Source of the DNA: Flavobacterium sp. HSC-61S13
GTDB taxonomy: Bacteria > Bacteroidota > Bacteroidia > Flavobacteriales > Flavobacteriaceae
Direction: 5' to 3'
Assembly: GCF_024171535.1 (NCBI RefSeq)
Contig: NZ_JALJZV010000005.1
Location: 62,001 to 126,000 of the forward strand
Length of the DNA: 64,000 nucleotides
Shown here: positions 32,120-39,767 of the stretch, one piece after another
How the letters are laid out: every line of letters begins with the position of its first letter
Numbering within the stretch: position 1 is the first letter of the stretch
The notes under the pieces: model-generated
Told to the model about the DNA's origin: nothing
The model's database searches: none
Seen by the model: the letters and a program-made list of their open reading frames with translations, nothing else
Program-made: the position numbers and the translations under genes

Positions 32120-32137
32120 ATCGTGCTAACACAAAGA

Positions 32138-32176
32138 AAACTGAGCCGTATCAAATCACAGAATACGGCTCAGTTT
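32138..32176. terminator. Bidirectional hairpin after the NmrA-type gene
   Basis: AAACTGAGCCGTAT and its exact complement are separated by 11 bases, between convergent genes. A related hairpin sits at 32771-32807. Confidence 0.7.
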
Positions 32177-32202
32177 AAAAACAAAAAAAACATCTTTTAT
32201 AA

Positions 32203-32679
32203 CTACTTTATCTTAGTATATTCCATTTTTACATGCGTAACATTTGAGTCATAATCATACGCTTCATCTTGCGGCACTTCATGCTCTACAATCAAAACAT
32301 CCCGTTCTAATAAATTTATTCTCAATTTACGATTTGTAAAGTCTTTATTAGACAAATACAAAAACTGATCTTTTATTAACCAACTTCCGATTCCTTCATC
32401 ATAAAGCACACAACTGGTTTCCGTAACATCCAATTCGTAGTCGGTTACTTTTGTAGTATTATCAGCCAAAAACGCTATAATATCCATAGGACAAATTCCC
32501 CCTTCTACTTTAGTATCAACAAAAACAACGCTGTCATTACTATCTAAATAAGTAGCACTCTTTAAGTTCCATTCCCCAACCAAAAAATTTTCTGGCACCG
32601 CTTGAATATTATCGTCACTTGAACATCCTAAAGCAAACACTATTAGAAAAAGAACTATAAATTTTTTAATTTTACTCAT
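32203..32679 (-). CDS. Lipocalin-like lipoprotein
   Basis: A 158-residue lipoprotein: signal core FIVLFLIVFALGC with the lipid cysteine at about 19 and the Bacteroidota exposure-type SSDD after it. The mature start FLVGEWNLKSATY is the typical opening of lipocalin-like domains (compare LVGKWxL). The rest alternates beta strands (MDIIAFLADNTTKVTDYEL, CVLYDEGIGSWLIKDQFLYLS in parts). C-terminal end is short and charged. Ligand and role unknown. Acidic residues right after the lipid cysteine resemble the lipoprotein export signal of Bacteroidota, so surface exposure is plausible. Confidence 0.72.
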   Translation of the reverse strand: MSKIKKFIVLFLIVFALGCSSDDNIQAVPENFLVGEWNLKSATYLDSNDSVVFVDTKVEGGICPMDIIAFLADNTTKVTDYELDVTETSCVLYDEGIGSWLIKDQFLYLSNKDFTNRKLRINLLERDVLIVEHEVPQDEAYDYDSNVTHVKMEYTKIK

Positions 32680-32770
32680 TATTTACATTTATCAATTATG
32701 TTATGTTGCTAGTAAAAAGTACTTGAAAACGATTAAAAAAATCACAAGCCTCTCGTTTTAGTTAAAAGAT

Positions 32771-32807
32771 AACTGAGCCATATCGGCCTAGTAGATATGA
32801 CTCAGTT
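32771..32807. repeat. Second copy of the ACTGAGCC hairpin
   Basis: AACTGAGCCATATC ... GATATGACTCAGTT with a nine-base loop. Both arms match those of the hairpin at 32138-32176 at nearly all positions, while the loops differ. Confidence 0.6.
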
Positions 32808-33050
32808 CACTAAACAAAAAACAAACCTAGATATTATATTGGCAAACCCTTATAGCTCTGACTGATTGTACAATACGTTGATCCCGTCGGTTAGGCTGAT
32901 CACAACGATAACCTCAACAATTTATTCATTACAAAAAAAGTACATTTTCAAAGTAAAAACAGCTCGTAAACGGCAAAAAAACAGCATATAAGGTTTTAAA
33001 CACTAAAAAAGCGCTCGATTTGACACAAAACCTCAATATGACACCATTCG

Positions 33051-33132
33051 CAATAGGGATGGACGCGGTATCCTTTTGTTTTTTTACAAAAACAAAAGAT
33101 AGAGCAGACAGCCCGGGCCGAAGGCATTGCCA
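33051..33132. repeat. Structured intergenic element
   Basis: GGGATGGACGCGGTATCC, then a perfect 11-bp stem (CTTTTGTTTTT/AAAAACAAAAG, 33073-33098), then a GC-rich tail GACAGCCCGGGCCGAAGG. From memory this arrangement recurs after genes in other flavobacteria; only one copy is in this window. Confidence 0.5.
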
Positions 33133-33208
33133 ACGTAAATTGACTGATGATTTTTATATTTTAAATCGTTTATAGATTCTCTTACAAAAGAAATAATATC
33201 TTTATGCT

Positions 33209-35644
33209 ATGAAAAATCCGAAGTCCATTAAGTTTAAAATCCTTATCGTTTATATCGTATTATTTGGTGCGGCATTATTTTGTGGGGCTTATATTTTTAG
33301 GCAGATGAAATTGATTACGCTACCGGAACAAAGCGTGATTGAGGAGAGCAATAAGATCTTTATGATCAGCAGTGCTATCAATAATTTGTATTCGTCGGAA
33401 GCCTCGAGTCGAAGTGCTATTTTGACGGGCAAAACTTCTGAAATAAAAAAGTACCACCAGCAACTAGATAGCGTCAATCATCAGATTGAGTTGATCAAAC
33501 TCGATGTAGAAACTCCGGAATTGATTTTTAAATTAGATACTATTCAACAATTATTGCATAAAAAGAAGTCTAGTTTTGATGAGATTGTGGTTTTTAGAAA
33601 AAAAATGAATAGTTCTGAGAATTACGATTCTGCGATCAATCAAATTCATCAAGCGAAAGAGCAAATAGAAAAGGATAGCAAACCCGTTGTTCACACTACT
33701 GAAAAACAAAAGCGCTCACTTTGGGGGCGTATGGTCAAGGCATGGAAAGCAGAATCCGATACCATCAAAACAACGATCAATCAGCCTGGATTGACGGATT
33801 CCCTTGCCCTAGCTGTGGAACGCATATTTGAAGAAGCTGCCAAAAAAGAAACGAAGGTACAGCAAGAGTTGCTTAAGAAAGAACACTCTCTGTTACAGGA
33901 AAACAAAAATCTGACGGATCAACTGCGGTATATACTCGAAAGTGTAGAACACAATATATTGACGGCATCTTACCAAAAAATCAGTGATTCCCGAACTTTG
34001 ATAGGTAATGCCACTACAAATATTGCTTGGATTGGAACCTCTGCACTCATCACCGTAGTTTTACTTGGATGGATTATTTTAAATGATTTGAATCAAACCC
34101 AACGTTACCGTAAAGAACTCGAAAAACTCAATGCCGAGAAAGAGGTTTTACTGCGCAGTAAAACCATGCTTTTAGCTACGGTTACCCACGATATTCAAAC
34201 ACCACTAGGTAGTGTTCTGGGATTTACAGAACTACTGTCAAAAACCGACTTAAACGACAAGCAGCAAACCTATATTAAGAATATTCGATACTCCTCTCAA
34301 TATATAGTAAATTTAGTCAATGACTTAATTGATTTTTCAAAATTGGAAAACAACAAAATCAGCATCGAAAAGAAGATATTTAATTTCAAGGAACTGATAG
34401 AGTCCACTTGCCTACCACTACAGCAAAATGCGATTAATAAGAATATCGAATTAAAATGGACTGCCGAAGAATCTTTAAATCAGAATTATATTTCAGATCC
34501 TTATCGCATCAAGCAAGCATTAACGAACTTAATCACCAATGCCATCAAGTTTACGCAGGAAGGCATGGTTTCTATAGCCGTAACGCGACAGGACGAATGG
34601 ATTGAGATCAAGGTTAGCGACTCGGGTATCGGAATTGCGCCAGATCAATTGGATAATATCTTTAAAGAGTTTAAACAGGCTCATGCAGGTATAGAGAAAA
34701 AATTTGGCGGAACGGGATTGGGATTAAATATTTCAAAGCGGATTGCGGAATTGCTCTATGGAAATATCAGCGTGAGCAGTGAACTCGGCAAAGGCTCAAC
34801 CTTCACCCTGCGCTTACCCATAATGATCTCCAATAAAAAAGCAACCGATTTAGAAGACGAAATTTCGATAGACGATTTAAGTGTTTTAAAAGACAAACGC
34901 ATTTTAATCATCGATGACGATGCGCTACAGCTGCAATTGATGAAGGAAGTTTTTGAACCTTTAGTACAAGAAGTCACGCTATTAAATGACGCTTCTCTGA
35001 TTATCGAAGTCTTGGAGCAAAGTGCCTACGACGTGATATTGACAGATATACAAATGCCTAAGGTAGATGGTTTTGAATTGATCAGCTTACTACAGAACCA
35101 CGCTGTCTTTGCATCCATACCGATTATTGCCTTATCCGGTAAACGCGATTTGAGTATTGAAGATTTTATTGAACTGGGTTTTACCAATGCGCATCCGAAA
35201 CCGATTCAAATAACGGTATTGCTGAAAATGATACAGTCCTTATGGGAACAGCCCTCGAACCCCATTGCAGTGAAGCCGACAACTTTATATGCCAACGACA
35301 TTCAACAGGACTATAATTTGTCTGGTTTGCGTCCTTTTCTACAAGATGACGCTGCAGCCATGCGCAATATTTTACAAATTTTTGTGGATAGTACAGCCGA
35401 AAACATCAAAGAAATGTATGAAGCCGCAGCTAAGAAAGACGAGGAAATACTGAGTGATATTGCCCATAAGATGCTTCCTATGTTTCGTCAATTAGATATT
35501 ATTTCCGTTATTCCCTTATTAGAACCTATGGAAGATTATCAGTTAGATTATATCACTGCCGCTGACTTGGAAACATATATCAAGCATTTAGAACAAACGA
35601 TCGAAAAGGTTTTTGAGGTACTAAAAAAAATCGAGCTCTACTAG
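33209..35644 (+). CDS. Hybrid sensor histidine kinase with receiver and Hpt-like domains
   Basis: An 811-residue membrane kinase. Two transmembrane helices (about 10-31 and 268-291) frame a periplasmic helical sensor domain of the four-helix/CHASE3 look. Then HisKA with THDIQTPLGS (H327 phosphosite), HATPase with NLITNAIKFT, DSGIGIAP and GGTGLGLNIS, a receiver domain (LIIDDD; phospho-acceptor D613 in LTDIQMPKVDG), and a C-terminal helical domain with DIAHKMLPMF whose H753 looks like an Hpt phosphosite. This gives a full phosphorelay in one chain. The convergent sigma-54 activator could receive phosphate from the Hpt domain. The signal sensed is unknown. Confidence 0.92.
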   Translation: MKNPKSIKFKILIVYIVLFGAALFCGAYIFRQMKLITLPEQSVIEESNKIFMISSAINNLYSSEASSRSAILTGKTSEIKKYHQQLDSVNHQIELIKLDVETPELIFKLDTIQQLLHKKKSSFDEIVVFRKKMNSSENYDSAINQIHQAKEQIEKDSKPVVHTTEKQKRSLWGRMVKAWKAESDTIKTTINQPGLTDSLALAVERIFEEAAKKETKVQQELLKKEHSLLQENKNLTDQLRYILESVEHNILTASYQKISDSRTLIGNATTNIAWIGTSALITVVLLGWIILNDLNQTQRYRKELEKLNAEKEVLLRSKTMLLATVTHDIQTPLGSVLGFTELLSKTDLNDKQQTYIKNIRYSSQYIVNLVNDLIDFSKLENNKISIEKKIFNFKELIESTCLPLQQNAINKNIELKWTAEESLNQNYISDPYRIKQALTNLITNAIKFTQEGMVSIAVTRQDEWIEIKVSDSGIGIAPDQLDNIFKEFKQAHAGIEKKFGGTGLGLNISKRIAELLYGNISVSSELGKGSTFTLRLPIMISNKKATDLEDEISIDDLSVLKDKRILIIDDDALQLQLMKEVFEPLVQEVTLLNDASLIIEVLEQSAYDVILTDIQMPKVDGFELISLLQNHAVFASIPIIALSGKRDLSIEDFIELGFTNAHPKPIQITVLLKMIQSLWEQPSNPIAVKPTTLYANDIQQDYNLSGLRPFLQDDAAAMRNILQIFVDSTAENIKEMYEAAAKKDEEILSDIAHKMLPMFRQLDIISVIPLLEPMEDYQLDYITAADLETYIKHLEQTIEKVFEVLKKIELY

Positions 35645-35652
35645 AGCTCGAT
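35623..35652 (-). terminator. Terminator spanning both convergent stop codons
   Basis: ATCGAGCTCTA and TAGAGCTCGAT form an 11-bp perfect stem around one base. The stop codons of both genes (plus 35642-35644, minus 35641-35643) lie in it. On the minus strand eight T follow; these are the AAAAAAAA that encode lysines of the kinase. Confidence 0.75.
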
Positions 35653-37029
35653 ATCGTATAATTTTATTTTATTGTATAAGGTTTTCCGATCTATCCCCAA
35701 TAACTGGGCAGCCTTGGTTTTATTGAATTTCACCTTTTCAAGTGCTGTGCGAATGGCATGCTCCTCATTTTTAGATGAAAACAGTTTTAGATCTTCATCC
35801 TCTTCCTCTTCCGTTTGGATTGGTCGACTAGGGTCTTTAGAAGCTTCAAACATTTCTGCAGGCAATACATCCTTAGAAATCCACTCGTCTTTGGTCAACA
35901 GCACCGATCTCTTGATTATATTTTTCATCTCACGAAGATTTCCCGGCCAATCATAACTCAAAAACAATTCTTCAACTTCCGGACTGAATCCCAAGACTCT
36001 TTTTTCCAAATCCTTGTTGGACTCGTTTAAGAAATGGTCGGCAAACATCATGATATCTTGTCTTCTCTCGACTAAACGCGGTGCTTGTATACCAAATTCA
36101 TTTAATCGATGAAATAAATCCTCTCTAAACTCACCGTCCTTTACAGCACGTTGTAAGTCTTCATTCGTCGCTGCAATAACACGTATATCCACATTGACTT
36201 CATTATTACTTCCAACGGGTTTGACTTTTCTTTCTTGCAGCGCTCTTAACAACTGAACCTGTACCTCATAGGATAAGTTACCGACCTCATCCAAGAAAAT
36301 AGTACCGCCGTTGGCCGCTTCGAAATGTCCGATTTTATCATTTATAGCTCCGGTAAAAGAACCTTTGATATGTCCGAAAAACTCACTTGAAGCCAAATCC
36401 TTCGGAATAGCTCCACAGTCTACCGCTATATAAGGTTTTTGTGATCTCTTGCTTTTTAAGTGAATGGAATGTGCGATATTCTCTTTTCCCGTTCCACTCT
36501 CTCCCATAATTAATACAGACATATTAGTCGGAGCAACGAGATCAATATATTCGTGCAATTGGTGCGAAGCCTTACTCTGGCCTTTTACAAACTCTAAAGT
36601 ATTTGCCCCATCAGCGTCATTAACATCAGCTGTAACAGTTGTTGTCGCAGTACTTTTTTTAGCTGTTTTTTTCTCTAAAGCCTGATGTATGGTCAGCAGT
36701 ATTTCATCTGGATTAATCGGTTTCCCAACATAATCGAAAGCCCCTAATTTCATGGCATTTACTGCCGTTTTAATTTCAGTATACCCCGTCATTAGAATGA
36801 CCTGGGTCGTAGCAGACTTTGCTTTAACGGCTTTTAAGACCTCAATACCATCACTATCGGGTAAACGTACATCGGTCAATACAACGTCATAATTCTCTTT
36901 ATTAAAGCATACTTCTGCCTCTTTGGAGTTAAATGCATTGGTGACTATATAACCCTTTTTTTCGAGAAAAGTTTTAAGCATGATACAAAAGGATATGTCG
37001 TCATCAATCACAAGAATTTTATGGCTCAT
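35641..37029 (-). CDS. Sigma-54-dependent response regulator (NtrC type)
   Basis: A 462-residue transcription activator: receiver domain (MSHKILVIDDDISF start; phospho-acceptor in VLTDVRLPDSDG), AAA+ domain (Walker A GESGTGKE; sigma-54 contact loop GSFTGA, a change from the usual GAFTGA; GGTIFLDEVGNL; R-finger region) and a Fis-type HTH (NKTKAAQLLGIDRKTLYNKI). The longest frame reaches 37167, but the natural family start MSHKILVIDDD is at 37029 and the extra 46 codons cover a hairpin. It is convergent with the hybrid kinase and shares a stop-codon terminator with it. Target promoters with the -24/-12 pattern are not evident in this window. Confidence 0.93.
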   Translation of the reverse strand: MSHKILVIDDDISFCIMLKTFLEKKGYIVTNAFNSKEAEVCFNKENYDVVLTDVRLPDSDGIEVLKAVKAKSATTQVILMTGYTEIKTAVNAMKLGAFDYVGKPINPDEILLTIHQALEKKTAKKSTATTTVTADVNDADGANTLEFVKGQSKASHQLHEYIDLVAPTNMSVLIMGESGTGKENIAHSIHLKSKRSQKPYIAVDCGAIPKDLASSEFFGHIKGSFTGAINDKIGHFEAANGGTIFLDEVGNLSYEVQVQLLRALQERKVKPVGSNNEVNVDIRVIAATNEDLQRAVKDGEFREDLFHRLNEFGIQAPRLVERRQDIMMFADHFLNESNKDLEKRVLGFSPEVEELFLSYDWPGNLREMKNIIKRSVLLTKDEWISKDVLPAEMFEASKDPSRPIQTEEEEDEDLKLFSSKNEEHAIRTALEKVKFNKTKAAQLLGIDRKTLYNKIKLYDIEL

Positions 37030-37463
37030 ATAAAAACTGATTTTAGTGTCTTTAGCTACAAATTTAGTGTTTTTATTGGACAAGACCCACTGCAATTCGA
37101 TAAAAACCTTAGTAACCACAAAAGGAGGCATATAGCCTCCCTTTGCGTGAAGATTTCTCTTCATCACCTTACTAACGATTTTGTGTTATCTTTTAAGTTG
37201 ATAACAAACTTTATTCTATTTTCTTTTTCAAAGCAACGTTTTTAGATTAATGCGATGCATTTACAACGACTAATAAAAAACTATTTTTCATAACACTTTT
37301 ACACTTAACTATAGTATCAAAATCGTGCCATCAAAAAAAACTTAGGCAGTAAAAATACAAAATATTGATTTTTAATAATTTAGGTTAAAATCAGATTTAA
37401 TATCCCACAATCCCTAAAGTGAGATTTTTCCCAAGTTGTAGAAAAACTACACAGTCGCACTCC
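37030..37463. other. Intergenic region upstream of the sigma-54 activator
   Basis: 434 AT-rich bases. Two hairpins lie close together on the minus strand (37148-37163 and 37124-37140), then AT-rich DNA to the end of tamL. The sequence TCCCTAAARTG occurs twice near 37410 and 37460. No ORF of note. Confidence 0.55.
37121..37163 (-). other. Two consecutive hairpins, possible leader or small-RNA end
   Basis: Read on the minus strand: TGAAGAGAAATCTTCA (6-bp stem, GAAA loop), then GGAGGC-TATAT-GCCTCC followed by TTTT. The second is terminator-like. It may end a small transcript or attenuate the activator gene. Confidence 0.4.
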
Positions 37464-39767
37464 CTAAAATGGGTAACCGATAGCTAAATTAAAAATCAGA
37501 TTGTCTTTTCTCCATCGACTGTCGCCGAAATCAACCTTATCCAAGGTCCAGCGATCGCCCTCTGGTAAATAGGGAACGCGAATCGGAAAAGCCAAATCGG
37601 TTCGAACCACTAAGAAAGAAATATCGAAACGCAAACCGAAACCAGCTCCTACTGCCATTTCCTTATAAAAATCTTTTGAAATTTTACCCCCTGGCTTGTC
37701 TGCATCATCATGTAAGAGCCAAATATTTCCAGCGTCTACAAATAAGGCACCATGAACGATACTAAATAATTTTGCGCGATATTCTACGTTGAGCTCCAAA
37801 GTAATATCACCCGATTGATCCGGTACAAAACCGCCTGAAGTATTCAGAGTAGGATTAAAGCTACCAGGTCCTAATGTTCGTGATCTAAAGGCGCGTATAC
37901 TGTTGGTTCCCCCAACAAAAAATTGTTTGATATAGGGCATTTGATCCGAATTTCCATAAGGAATCCCGATACCTGCAACAACTCTAGTAGCCAACTGAGA
38001 ATTTTTTGTCAAACGCCTGTAATATCTAAAATCATTTTCCACTTTGACATACTGGCTAAATGGAACGCCTAAAATCGATTTTTGTTCTCCCTCTTCTTCA
38101 TTGGCTTTCATCAATAAGCCCGTAAGGTTGGCAGATAAATCTAAAACCCCTTTATAGTAAATGGTGTTTTTCTTGAATTTCTGCATGGTATTGGTATACG
38201 TATAGGTGTACTTAGGCCCAAATATCAGCTGTTTGTCCAAAACCCTTTGAAGGGAAGCATTGCCTTCAATTTCTTGTAGGTATAGTTCACTGACCTTCTC
38301 TGGACTGACATAATTAATATCAATGATGTTGAGTTCGTGCTCTTTTTTGATATCCTCTTTCCACAAATACCCGAAGGATCCCTTAAAGGAATGTAAGGCA
38401 TATAACTTTGTTCTGTTTTGATATTCATACCCCAAAGTTGCTTTGGTTCTCGGCACAAACCCACTGGCAGAATGAAATTTAAAAGGTGATATAATTCTAG
38501 GCCATATTAAATTGGCTTCGGTACCAAATTTATAGACGTCATAACCTTTATTAGTGGAAGACATCTGAAAATCCATACCACCATAGGCGGAAACGGTAAA
38601 TAACTCTGCTCCCTTAAAGAAATTTCGGTTTCTCCAATTGACATTGATCTCAGATCCCGTATAACTAGCTGAATTGGTTTTACCCAACAATTCTAGTCGA
38701 ATGGACTTGGGCTCTTCTGGTGTTAAATAGTAGAATGAATTTAAGGTATGTTTAGCCGAATCCGCAACGGTAAATTGATTTTTCACAAACTTGAATGTCC
38801 CCAAATTGACCAAGCGATTCAAGGTCAAATTGTGGTTGGTACGGTTATACAAATCACCTTTCTTAAAATATAGGGTTCGATCGTAAATTTGCGGCCGAAA
38901 GCGCTGATTGGGATCGACAATAATAAAGTCGTTGTATGGCTTGATTGTGTCCCACGAGCTCTTTTCGACATTACTTTCGTTTAGAGAGTAGTCTGTAAAC
39001 ACGACGACCTGATCGATGGTATAGGGAGATTTGGCTAAAGTAGGTGCCGTTTCTTTTACTTTGACAAACAGGTCTACTTGATTTTTGCCTATTGTACTAT
39101 CAATTTGCACGATTAAATAGTCTGGATTAAAAAAATAGTATCCCTTTTCTTTTAAACGACTATCGATGCGCACGCGCTCATTTTTAACTACATCCAAATT
39201 GAAAGCCTGCCCTTTCTTTAATAAACTGCGCCTTTTCATCTTGAGAATTTCATTCTGAAGTGCCGTAGAATCCGATACAAAAGTAATATTACGGATCAAG
39301 AAAGCATTTTTAGTTTTAACGGTATATACCGCTTCTACTTTCTTATTTTTAACCACTGTATCAGAGGATACTATAGTATTAAAATAACCTTGATTTTCGG
39401 CATAGTTAGACATAATGGACTCATTATACTCTAAATCGACCTTACCAAATAACACTGGAGCCTCGCCCAATTTGTTGCGCATCCAATGGCGAATTCCCTT
39501 CTCTTTTTTCGGCTCTCCTGCTAAGTTATAGAAATACAACTTGGGGCGTAACCCCAATATTTTTGCATTGGGCTTAGGTCGAACCAATTCCTCCAAACTT
39601 GATTTTAGTTCTTTCTTTTGACTCTTGGATAGCGAATCATCTTCAATCTTTATATCAGCACCAACATAGAGTAATTCACCCGATTTTAAATAGCGTGTAT
39701 TGCTACATGAATTTAAACCCATAGCCAATAACATCAATCCTCCGATCAGCTTATACACCTTATTCAT
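37464..39767 (-). CDS. tamL: Translocation and assembly module lipoprotein TamL (Omp85 family)
   Basis: Outer-membrane protein of 767 residues in the BamA/TamA superfamily, but with a lipoprotein signal: LMLLAMGLNSC with C21 lipidated. POTRA-like domains fill about 30-370 (KGYYFFNPDYLIVQIDST region) and a 16-strand barrel of the surface-antigen type follows at about 380-767 (FFVGGTNSIRAFRSRTLGPG, GDITLELNVEYRAKLFS in parts). Lipidated TamA homologues named TamL are known from Bacteroidota and pair with TamB. The gene overlaps the end of tamB by eight bases. Role: insertion of outer-membrane proteins or lipid transport together with TamB. Confidence 0.93.
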   Translation of the reverse strand: MNKVYKLIGGLMLLAMGLNSCSNTRYLKSGELLYVGADIKIEDDSLSKSQKKELKSSLEELVRPKPNAKILGLRPKLYFYNLAGEPKKEKGIRHWMRNKLGEAPVLFGKVDLEYNESIMSNYAENQGYFNTIVSSDTVVKNKKVEAVYTVKTKNAFLIRNITFVSDSTALQNEILKMKRRSLLKKGQAFNLDVVKNERVRIDSRLKEKGYYFFNPDYLIVQIDSTIGKNQVDLFVKVKETAPTLAKSPYTIDQVVVFTDYSLNESNVEKSSWDTIKPYNDFIIVDPNQRFRPQIYDRTLYFKKGDLYNRTNHNLTLNRLVNLGTFKFVKNQFTVADSAKHTLNSFYYLTPEEPKSIRLELLGKTNSASYTGSEINVNWRNRNFFKGAELFTVSAYGGMDFQMSSTNKGYDVYKFGTEANLIWPRIISPFKFHSASGFVPRTKATLGYEYQNRTKLYALHSFKGSFGYLWKEDIKKEHELNIIDINYVSPEKVSELYLQEIEGNASLQRVLDKQLIFGPKYTYTYTNTMQKFKKNTIYYKGVLDLSANLTGLLMKANEEEGEQKSILGVPFSQYVKVENDFRYYRRLTKNSQLATRVVAGIGIPYGNSDQMPYIKQFFVGGTNSIRAFRSRTLGPGSFNPTLNTSGGFVPDQSGDITLELNVEYRAKLFSIVHGALFVDAGNIWLLHDDADKPGGKISKDFYKEMAVGAGFGLRFDISFLVVRTDLAFPIRVPYLPEGDRWTLDKVDFGDSRWRKDNLIFNLAIGYPF

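Larger units (their letters stand above)
32680..33208. other. Intergenic region with two hairpin elements
   Basis: 529 bases between divergent genes. It contains the hairpin at 32771-32807 and the structured element at 33051-33132. No ORF of note. The promoter of the sensor kinase should lie near 33140-33200 but no clear TAnnTTTG box is seen. Confidence 0.6.

Noticed and set aside
37030..37167. 46-residue N-terminal extension of the sigma-54 activator
   Set aside because: Receiver domains of this type start at MSHKILVIDDD; the extension covers a terminator-like hairpin and looks like untranslated DNA.
37310..37335. Possible sigma-54 promoter (TGGCACG near 37323 on the minus strand)
   Set aside because: The -12 element would be TTGA with the wrong spacing and without the required GC, so it is not a credible -24/-12 promoter.
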